Shown piece by piece: positions 1 to 5,151 of a stretch of 5,151 nt of DNA (positions are counted from its first letter, which is position 1; each line of letters starts with the position of its first letter). A model generated the notes under the pieces. That model did no database searches. It saw only the letters and a program-made list of their open reading frames with translations, and was not told the DNA's origin. The position numbers were made by a program, and so were the translations under genes. The stretch is taken from positions 1-5,151 of the forward strand of contig CAMVNL010000204.1 in NCBI GenBank assembly GCA_947168785.1, in the 5' to 3' direction. The DNA is from an uncultured Clostridia bacterium. GTDB taxonomy: Bacteria > Bacillota > Clostridia > Oscillospirales > Acutalibacteraceae.

Positions 1-1124
1 ATGAATTTGCCACCATCATGGTGGATGAGTGCTATAAGGCCGGCGCGTCCCGGGTGGATATCGACTGGTCCTGGCAGCCCATCACGAAGCTCAATTACCG
101 TCACAGGACCGTGAAATCACTTTCCACCGTGCAGAAGTGGGAAGAAGAACGGCTGAAGCTGATGACGGAGGAATATCCCTGCCGGATCTTTATTGTCAGC
201 GACGACCCGGACGGGCTCAAGGGGATCAATCAGAAGAAGATGCAGAAGGCGCAGCTCGCTCGTTATCCTGTCATCAAGCCCTATCGGGACGCCATTGAAA
301 GCAAACATCAGTGGACCATCGCGGCCATTCCGTCCTACGTCTGGGCAAAAAAGATCTTCCCGGACCTCAAGAAGAACGCCGCCTATGAAAAGCTGTGGGA
401 GGCCATTCTGGCCACGGTTCACGTGACGAAGGACAACGATCCCGTGGAAGCATGGGACCGCCATAACGCCGACCTGAAAAACCGCTGCGAGTGGCTCAAT
501 TCCTATAAATTCGATTATCTGGAGTATCACAGCGCCAACGGGACGGATTTCAAAGCATGGCTGATTCCCGAAGGGCACTGGTGCGGCGGCGCGGAAGCCA
601 CCAAGCAGGGCGTCATCTTCAATCCGAACCTGCCGACGGAGGAGGTATTCACCAGCCCCATGAAGGGCCGCGCGGAGGGTAAGCTGGTCGCCACCAAGCC
701 TCTTTCCTATGAAGGCCAGCTGATCGAGAACTTTTCCATCACCTTCAAAGACGGCAAGGCCGTGGAATGGGAAGCCGAAAAGGGCAGGGAACTGCTGGAT
801 AAGATGATTGGCATGGACGAAGGCTCCGCTATGCTTGGCGAACTGGCCCTGATCCCGAAGGAAAGCCCCATCAATCAGAGCGGCATCCTTTACTATGAGA
901 CGCTGTTTGACGAAAACGCCACCTGCCACGTGGCGCTGGGCATGGGCTTCAACGATACCATCGACGGCTATCTTGACAAGACCAACGAGGAATGCCGGGA
1001 GCTTGGTATCAACGACAGTATCATCCACGTGGACTTCATGATCGGGTCTGACGATCTGGAAATCACCGGCTATAAAGACGGCGTCGCCACCCCCATTTTC
1101 AGGAACGGAACGTGGGCTGACTGA
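1..1124 (+). CDS. M29-family metallo-aminopeptidase (AmpS/AmpT/PepS type), 5'-partial
   Basis: This gene encodes a probable cytoplasmic broad-specificity aminopeptidase that removes N-terminal residues from peptides using two divalent metal ions. The frame is open from the left edge: the first full codon is at position 3 (Glu-Phe-Ala-Thr-Ile before the Met at 18), so that Met is internal. There are 373 visible residues against about 410 for the family, so roughly 35-40 N-terminal residues are missing. Numbering from the first full codon, the expected M29 metal ligands are all in place: Glu213 or Glu214 in NLPTEEVFTSP, Glu280 in LGELALIP, His309 in CHVALG, and His342 and Asp344 in HVDFMIGS. 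The early KAGASRVDIDW segment also fits the family. The frame is intact and ends in TGA 36 bases before a terminator hairpin. It converges with the sensor kinase gene and shares no transcript with it. The family call is firm; the preferred substrate cannot be read from sequence. Confidence 0.93.
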   Translation, partial: EFATIMVDECYKAGASRVDIDWSWQPITKLNYRHRTVKSLSTVQKWEEERLKLMTEEYPCRIFIVSDDPDGLKGINQKKMQKAQLARYPVIKPYRDAIESKHQWTIAAIPSYVWAKKIFPDLKKNAAYEKLWEAILATVHVTKDNDPVEAWDRHNADLKNRCEWLNSYKFDYLEYHSANGTDFKAWLIPEGHWCGGAEATKQGVIFNPNLPTEEVFTSPMKGRAEGKLVATKPLSYEGQLIENFSITFKDGKAVEWEAEKGRELLDKMIGMDEGSAMLGELALIPKESPINQSGILYYETLFDENATCHVALGMGFNDTIDGYLDKTNEECRELGINDSIIHVDFMIGSDDLEITGYKDGVATPIFRNGTWAD

Positions 1125-1160
1125 ATTACGTCATAATGCGGAATTGGCAATATAAATATC

Positions 1161-1199
1161 GGAGCGGGGCCGCGTCGGCTCCGCTCCTTGTGCGTTTTT
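1161..1199 (+). terminator. Rho-independent terminator after the aminopeptidase gene
   Basis: An 11-bp GC-rich stem pairs 1161-1171 (GGAGCGGGGCC) with 1177-1187 (GGCTCCGCTCC). It has one G-T wobble and a five-base loop (GCGTC). It is followed on the plus strand by TTGTGCGTTTTT, an interrupted T-tract, which makes it a terminator for the plus-strand gene. Read from the other side, the hairpin is followed only by AT-rich GATATTTATATT, so it may also weakly stop the kinase transcript arriving from the right. No other terminator is visible for the kinase gene. Confidence 0.8.
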
Positions 1200-1209
1200 C
1201 AATCTTTCA

Positions 1210-3582
1210 TCAGGCTGTTGCAGGGAAGTGAAGGATGACTTTGAACAGGTCGCCGTCGATCGACACGTCAAACTGCCCATCCATCAGCTCCGTGAGGCTT
1301 TTCGCGATGGATAATCCCAGCCCGCTGCCGTCGGTGTTGCGGGACGTATCTCCCCGGACGAACCGCTCCGTGATCTCCTCCGGAGGGATATTCAGCGGCG
1401 CGCCGGAGATGTTGCGGAAGGTGATCTGCGCCGTGCCGGAAGAGGCGCCCAGCGACAGATATACCCTTGTCCCTTTCATGGCGTATTTGCAGATATTGCC
1501 CATCAGGTTGTCAAACACCCGCCACAGCAGCCGCCCGTCCGCCTGCACCGCGATTTCATCCTGTGGGATTTCACTGATCAGTTGAAGCGATTTTTCCTTT
1601 AACCGCGCGTCATATTCACCGATGACCTGCCCCAGCATCACGTTGAGCACGGTTCTTTCCCGGTTGACCGTCAGGTTTCCCGTGGCGGCCTTGGAGGCGT
1701 CCACAATATCGGCGCAAAGCTTTTTGAGCCTTTGGCTCTGCCGGTCGATCACTTCGATGTATTCCTGTGCCTTCGGATCGGTCACTTCGGTCCCTTTCAG
1801 CAGGTCCACGTAATTGATAATGGAGGTCAGCGGCGTTTTCAGGTCGTGGGAGACGTTGGTGATGAGCTCTGTTTTCATGCTTTCGCTCTTCATCCGCTTC
1901 TGCACTTCACTGTTGACCCCGTCGCTGACGGAATTGAGGTAGTCGGCGTTCTTTTTGAATTCCCCGAACAGGTATTTCGGATCGATTTTTTCGTTGACGT
2001 TCCCCTCCGACAGTCGTTTTGCGCCGGTCTGTAGCTTGTTCAGATTGACAGCCAGCAGCGCCAGCAGCGGCAATTCGACGATCTTCCATAAAATCAGCAG
2101 AATCACAAATTCGCTTTCATCGTGGACGAGGAAGGAATAGATGAACTCTGCGACGCCGGTTGTCACATAGACAGCGCCGATTTTCAGGAACAGGTTGGTG
2201 TTTTCCGACGCCTTTCTGAATAAAGCGATCAGCTTTTTTACGATCCTGAACAGTACTTTGAACAGCCAGCCGAATAAAAAGTTTTTGCCGATGGTCTTCG
2301 CCTTGCAGCGGACGACGGTGGTTTCAATAAAGACGATCCCGGTCAACGCGAAGGCGAACGACGCGACGGCAATCGGGAGCGGGCCGTCGTATTCTCCGTC
2401 TTCCACTATATAGATAAATAAAGAAATCAGAATCGTAAAAATGACAGCGAAGACAAGATCGTAGGGAATGCGGTGCAGGCCTTTTGCTTTCGGTGAATCT
2501 TCCCCTTTCACGTGCCCAGCGCAGAGCAGCAGCAGAACAATGAACAGGACGGCAGCCAGCGCATAGATGATCGTCAGCGGGATAATTTTATGGATATAAC
2601 CGTAGGCGAATCCCACAAGACGCTGCGCGTAGTAGAACAGGTCTTTGGCCTCCATCGTTTTGGGAAGGGTATAAGTCGCCGTATAAGTCTTGTGCGGGAA
2701 GGAATCGGTGTCCCCGGACAGATCCGCCCACGTTTCGTTTGCGTGCGAGTGACCGATAAAATAGACCATCCCATTGTCGCTGACGGCAAAATCGTTTTCA
2801 TAAAAGGTCATCCATTCGCCGTCGTATTGCGCATAGGCGTTTTCGTCTTCTTTTGTTTCATAGATCTGTGTACAGTACCGCAGGATCGCTTCATTGTAGT
2901 TGACGCCGTCATAGAAATACCGGAAACGCCAACCGGAGCCGTCGTCAATCATAAAGACGTGATCCGCAGAAAAAGCAGTCGGTTCGGTAACGCCCGTTTG
3001 AGGAGGTAACGTCGTCGGTTCCGGCAGGGAGGTTGCAGGCTCTGCAGCGGCTGTCGTATCCTCCTGCTCCATCACAGTCGTCTCTTCATTGCCGGTCGCA
3101 GTCGGCGCGTCCTGTCCGGCTCCCGGCGTGGTTGTCATCGCCTCGGTTTCGGTTTCCGCAACCCAATCGGAATGATTGGGAGAATAATCGTAATCGAAAA
3201 GCTGGATCGTTTTTGTAAAGGTTAATCCCTTGTCGGCGGGAGGATCGTTGTAAAGCAATGTGTTTCCGTCTTCATCTGTGACGGCGAAGGAAAGATTGGA
3301 GTTCGCTTTGCTGAATTTATTCCGATAGATTTCAATTTCAGGGTTGCCGGGGCCGGGATTCATGATGGTCTCACGAAGGTAATTTGTAATATCCGTCTGA
3401 TTATAATGTTCGATCACGTCTTCCAGCAAGATCTCGTTCAGTTGATCCTTTTCCGCGTAAAAGACGTTGGATTCCTGCAGCAGCAATCCCAAAATAATAT
3501 TGGCCGTGACGCCTGCCGTAAAGAGGATGCACAGCAGGAAGCAGATCGTTTTGACAAGCCGCGAGCTTTTCAGTCTTTTCAT
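1210..3582 (-). CDS. Membrane sensor histidine kinase with large extracellular domain
   Basis: This is the sensor of a two-component system, expected to autophosphorylate on His579 and pass the phosphate to the adjacent regulator. The protein is 790 residues, starting at the ATG at 3582; a Met at 3630 in the same frame lies inside the regulator gene and is less likely. Reading by eye: membrane helix about 12-35; extracellular region about 36-332, with a PAS-like stretch near 95-112 and a Thr/Glu/Pro-rich linker at 143-203; five more hydrophobic helices near 333-355, 374-394, 402-422, 467-487 and 492-514; a HAMP-like linker about 515-569; and HisKA with the H box NVSHDLKTPLTSIINY. The ATPase domain has the N box DNLMGNICKYAM (Asn692, Asn696), the F box ERFVRGD and the G2 box DGSGLGLSIAKSL. 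The usual G1 Asp is replaced by Asn724. The C-terminal ATPase segment (FVRGDTSRNTDGSGLGLSIA, IDGDLFKV) resembles a sensor-kinase family common in clostridia, as I recall it. The ligand is unknown. Confidence 0.95.
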   Translation of the reverse strand: MKRLKSSRLVKTICFLLCILFTAGVTANIILGLLLQESNVFYAEKDQLNEILLEDVIEHYNQTDITNYLRETIMNPGPGNPEIEIYRNKFSKANSNLSFAVTDEDGNTLLYNDPPADKGLTFTKTIQLFDYDYSPNHSDWVAETETEAMTTTPGAGQDAPTATGNEETTVMEQEDTTAAAEPATSLPEPTTLPPQTGVTEPTAFSADHVFMIDDGSGWRFRYFYDGVNYNEAILRYCTQIYETKEDENAYAQYDGEWMTFYENDFAVSDNGMVYFIGHSHANETWADLSGDTDSFPHKTYTATYTLPKTMEAKDLFYYAQRLVGFAYGYIHKIIPLTIIYALAAVLFIVLLLLCAGHVKGEDSPKAKGLHRIPYDLVFAVIFTILISLFIYIVEDGEYDGPLPIAVASFAFALTGIVFIETTVVRCKAKTIGKNFLFGWLFKVLFRIVKKLIALFRKASENTNLFLKIGAVYVTTGVAEFIYSFLVHDESEFVILLILWKIVELPLLALLAVNLNKLQTGAKRLSEGNVNEKIDPKYLFGEFKKNADYLNSVSDGVNSEVQKRMKSESMKTELITNVSHDLKTPLTSIINYVDLLKGTEVTDPKAQEYIEVIDRQSQRLKKLCADIVDASKAATGNLTVNRERTVLNVMLGQVIGEYDARLKEKSLQLISEIPQDEIAVQADGRLLWRVFDNLMGNICKYAMKGTRVYLSLGASSGTAQITFRNISGAPLNIPPEEITERFVRGDTSRNTDGSGLGLSIAKSLTELMDGQFDVSIDGDLFKVILHFPATA

Positions 3583-3600
3583 TTTCTGTCGTCTCCTTTC
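3579..3600 (-). promoter_or_regulatory. Kinase ribosome binding site and ATGA stop-start overlap
   Basis: On the minus strand GAAAGGAG (3600-3593) lies inside the last codons of the regulator gene, ten bases before the ATG at 3582. The regulator stop TGA (3581-3579) overlaps this ATG as ATGA. The good Shine-Dalgarno and the four-base overlap decide the kinase start and point to translational coupling, giving linked synthesis of the two partners. The alternative Met at 3630 would force a 52-base overlap. Confidence 0.88.
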
Positions 3601-4253
3601 TGTAACGCAAATTGATACCCGTGTCCCCAAACGACTTTGATATACCGTGGTTCATTGGGGGTGATCTCGATTTTTTCACGGAAATGTCGGAGGTGGAGCG
3701 CCACCGTGGAATCGGAACCGAATGGCTCGTCGTTCCAGACGCTTCTGTAAATATCGGTGGGGGAGAAGACCTTTCCTTGATTACGGATCAACAGCTTTAA
3801 TATCTCATATTCCTTCGGCGTCAGGCTGACCGGCTCTCTGTCCACTGCGACGGATTTGTCGTTGTCGTCCGGCTTGACGGCGGCCCCCAGCGTGACGTAT
3901 CGGCGCAGCTGCGACCTGACTCTCGCCAGCAGCTCCACCGGGTTGAAGGGCTTTGTGATATAATCGTCCGCGCCGAGATTCAGCCCCAGAATGATATCCG
4001 AATCCTCGCTTTTCGCGGTGGTGAAAATCACCGGGGTATTGTATTTCTGCCGCAACAGGCTCAGCGCCGTAAGACCGTCCGTTTTAGGCATCATGATATC
4101 CATTAAGATCAGATGCACGGTATTGTGTTCCAGCAGCTCCAGCGCCTGGTCGCCGTTATACGCGCAAAGGACATTGTACCCGTCCGAAATCAGATAGATC
4201 TTCAGTGCGGAGACAATGTCCTTTTCATCATCGCAGACAAGAACAGTGTACAT
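3579..4253 (-). CDS. OmpR/PhoB-family response regulator
   Basis: This is a 224-residue cytoplasmic transcription regulator and the partner of the kinase encoded directly downstream. The receiver domain (about 1-120) begins MYTVLVCDDEKDIV, with the acidic pair Asp8/Asp9, phospho-acceptor Asp52 in LILMDIMMPKTDG, Thr79 in FTTAK and Lys101 in ITKPFNP. The C-terminal winged helix (about 142-216) shows the family pattern LTPKEYEILKLLIRNQGKVF, then YRSVWNDE, a recognition-helix region STVALHLRHFREKIE, and a wing RYIKVVWGHGYQF. Length and layout are normal for the family. The start at 4253 is chosen because GAGGG (4264-4260) sits six bases upstream. A Met seven codons earlier, at 4274, has no such site and adds an untypical MRKRGNF tail. 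The gene is first in a two-gene operon with its own probable promoter. Its target genes cannot be deduced; autoregulation is common in the family but no operator is evident here. Confidence 0.96.
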   Translation of the reverse strand: MYTVLVCDDEKDIVSALKIYLISDGYNVLCAYNGDQALELLEHNTVHLILMDIMMPKTDGLTALSLLRQKYNTPVIFTTAKSEDSDIILGLNLGADDYITKPFNPVELLARVRSQLRRYVTLGAAVKPDDNDKSVAVDREPVSLTPKEYEILKLLIRNQGKVFSPTDIYRSVWNDEPFGSDSTVALHLRHFREKIEITPNEPRYIKVVWGHGYQFALQKGDDRK

Positions 4254-4264
4254 GAAGTTCCCTC
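4254..4264 (-). promoter_or_regulatory. Ribosome binding site of the response regulator gene
   Basis: GAGGGAACTTC precedes the ATG at 4253 on the minus strand, placing GAGGG six bases from the start. It favours this ATG over the in-frame ATG at 4274, which has only AT-rich sequence upstream. Confidence 0.75.
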
Positions 4265-4287
4265 GTTTCCTCATTCATTACACTGTT

Positions 4288-4316
4288 ATTATCGCACAGA
4301 TTTTATTAAAAAACAA
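4288..4316 (-). promoter_or_regulatory. Probable sigma-A type promoter of the regulator-kinase operon
   Basis: On the minus strand the hexamer GATAAT (4293-4288) is preceded by TGC (4296-4294), forming an extended -10. Seventeen bases further upstream is TTGTTT (4316-4311), a weak -35 sharing TTG with the consensus. Transcription would start near 4281, giving a leader of about 28 bases. The -35 overlaps the descending arm of the nagA terminator. The assignment rests on pattern and position only. Confidence 0.6.
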
Positions 4317-4330
4317 TCGGGGGATTGTTT
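4301..4330 (-). terminator. Rho-independent terminator of nagA
   Basis: On the minus strand AAACAATC (4330-4323) pairs perfectly with GATTGTTT (4318-4311) around a CCCC tetraloop. The stem runs into TTTTTT followed by AATAAAA. The stem is AT-rich and only 8 bp, but the T-tract is good. The last two bases of the nagA TAA stop codon (4331-4329) are the first two bases of the stem, so gene and terminator are packed together. It should separate nagA from the regulator-kinase operon. Confidence 0.78.
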
Positions 4331-5151
4331 AAGAATTGTTTAATACCGTGTTTCCTCCCACGCAGACGTATTTCACGTTGATATCTTCGTCAAACAGTAT
4401 GAGATCCTCGTCGTAGCCCTTTGCGATCTTTCCCTTCCGGTCGGCAAAGCCCACCACGCGAAGAGGGGTAAGGGACGCCATTTTTACCGCGTCCCACAGC
4501 GGGATATCGCAGCGCTTTACCATGTTTCTGACAAGCAGATTGCTTGTCGCCACGCTTCCGGCCAGGCAGGAGCGGTCCGCCAGCTTCATGACCTGATCTT
4601 CGTACACGACGGCCTGACCGTTCTCCTGTAGGATGACGGTGCCTTCCTCCATGTCCATGGCGGAATACTCCAGGCCGTCCGTAATGGCGTAGGCCTTGTC
4701 AGGGCCCTTTGCCTTGTAAATCAGTTTGATGGCGCCGTAGGGCAGATGGCGCAGGTCGCCGATGAACTGCGCGGTGAAACCGTTCAGCGCAAGGCCCGCT
4801 TCCGCCACGCCTACTTCACGGAAGATGCCGTTCTTGTGCATGGCGGAGCTGGCGGAAAAAATATGCGTAATGTCGGAATATCCGTGGCCCAGCGCTTCCT
4901 CCGCCACGGAAAAGTCTGCGTCGGAGTGGGCGATGGAGGCCACGATCCCGCGTTTGGCCGCTTCTTCGCCGACCCGCATGCCGTTTTTCACCTCCGGCGC
5001 GGCGCCGATCATCAGAAGATCGTCGGAGTAATCCAACAGGGCGGCGATATTTTCTTCCGTGGGGATCAGAATGTTATCCGGGCTCTGGGCGCCTTTCTTT
5101 TTCATAGAAAGAAAGGGGCCTTCCAGATGGATCCCCAGAATATTGGCTTCT
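4329..5151 (-). CDS. nagA: N-acetylglucosamine-6-phosphate deacetylase, N-terminus outside window
   Basis: NagA hydrolyses N-acetylglucosamine-6-phosphate to glucosamine-6-phosphate and acetate in the cytoplasm, feeding amino sugars and recycled wall material into glycolysis or new wall synthesis. The frame is open to the right edge (first full codon 5150-5148). The Met at 5105 is internal, because the metal-binding motif GIHLEGPF lies upstream of it. There are 273 visible residues against about 380-395 for the family, so some 110-120 N-terminal residues are missing. Numbering from the first full codon, the amidohydrolase residues seen are Glu10 in HLEGPF, His75 in IAHSDADF, His96 in DITHIFS, His135 in DLRHLP, catalytic Asp158 in AITDG, and the LAGS motif at 196-199. 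Arg111 probably corresponds to the phosphate-binding Arg. The loop after His96 is longer than in E. coli NagA and lacks the NAM motif, so this is a divergent branch. A related amidohydrolase with a different N-acyl sugar substrate is possible. Confidence 0.9.
   Translation of the reverse strand, partial: EANILGIHLEGPFLSMKKKGAQSPDNILIPTEENIAALLDYSDDLLMIGAAPEVKNGMRVGEEAAKRGIVASIAHSDADFSVAEEALGHGYSDITHIFSASSAMHKNGIFREVGVAEAGLALNGFTAQFIGDLRHLPYGAIKLIYKAKGPDKAYAITDGLEYSAMDMEEGTVILQENGQAVVYEDQVMKLADRSCLAGSVATSNLLVRNMVKRCDIPLWDAVKMASLTPLRVVGFADRKGKIAKGYDEDLILFDEDINVKYVCVGGNTVLNNS

Noticed and set aside
18..20. ATG as the start of the aminopeptidase gene
   Set aside because: The frame is open to the left edge, the protein would be about 40 residues short, and there is no ribosome binding site directly upstream.
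117..1028. Long open frame of 303 codons on the minus strand inside the aminopeptidase gene
   Set aside because: It is antisense to a gene with all M29 metal ligands in frame, shows no recognisable domain, and is explained by GC-rich codon use that leaves few stops in the opposite frame.
1125..1209. Possible small RNA or riboswitch in the convergent intergenic region
   Set aside because: Only the terminator hairpin is visible; there is no promoter or further structure.
2512..3009. Plus-strand open frame of 165 codons opposite the kinase sensor region
   Set aside because: It lies wholly within the well-supported kinase gene, its translation has no recognisable domain, and I noted no ribosome binding site for it.
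3583..3630. Upstream in-frame start for the kinase (16 extra residues)
   Set aside because: The extra residues are encoded within the regulator C-terminus, while the ATG at 3582 has AAAGGAG upstream and the typical ATGA overlap.
4254..4274. Upstream in-frame start for the response regulator (seven extra residues)
   Set aside because: It has no Shine-Dalgarno, and GAGGG lies within the extra codons at the right distance for the ATG at 4253.
5103..5105. ATG as the start of nagA
   Set aside because: The frame continues upstream through GIHLEGPF, the conserved metal-binding motif, so the gene is cut by the window edge.

Overview
The window looks like ordinary chromosome of a Gram-positive, clostridial-type bacterium (Bacillota, probably Lachnospiraceae or Oscillospiraceae). 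The reasons are the style of the two-component pair, the AGGAG/GAGGG ribosome binding sites, moderately high GC with GC-rich third codon positions, and short-stem rho-independent terminators. The placement comes from family resemblance recalled from memory, not from a search.

Layout from left to right: (1) positions 1-1124, plus strand, the 3' nine-tenths of an M29-family metallo-aminopeptidase whose N-terminus lies outside the window. (2) 1125-1209, a short convergent intergenic stretch holding a GC-rich terminator hairpin. (3) 1210-3582, minus strand, a 790-residue membrane sensor histidine kinase. (4) 3579-4253, minus strand, an OmpR/PhoB-type response regulator whose stop overlaps the kinase start in an ATGA. 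(5) 4254-4328, a compact intergenic region with the terminator of the upstream gene and a probable extended -10 promoter for the regulator-kinase pair. (6) 4329-5151, minus strand, the C-terminal two-thirds of an N-acetylglucosamine-6-phosphate deacetylase (NagA), cut by the right edge.

The regulator and kinase form a translationally coupled operon, regulator first, and should act as one signalling system: the kinase senses something outside the membrane and phosphorylates Asp52 of the regulator, which then binds DNA. NagA (amino-sugar catabolism) and the aminopeptidase (peptide turnover) are separate transcription units. Nothing in the sequence shows that the two-component system controls either of them.

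No mobile element, CRISPR array, tRNA, rRNA, riboswitch or defence system is visible, and I do not see a convincing new biological system. The points most worth a second look are a 61-residue Thr/Glu/Pro-rich, Lys/Arg-free insert in the extracellular part of the kinase, its six-helix membrane architecture with a basic amphipathic stretch, the altered ATPase G1 box, the terminator-promoter overlap, and a divergent substrate loop in NagA.
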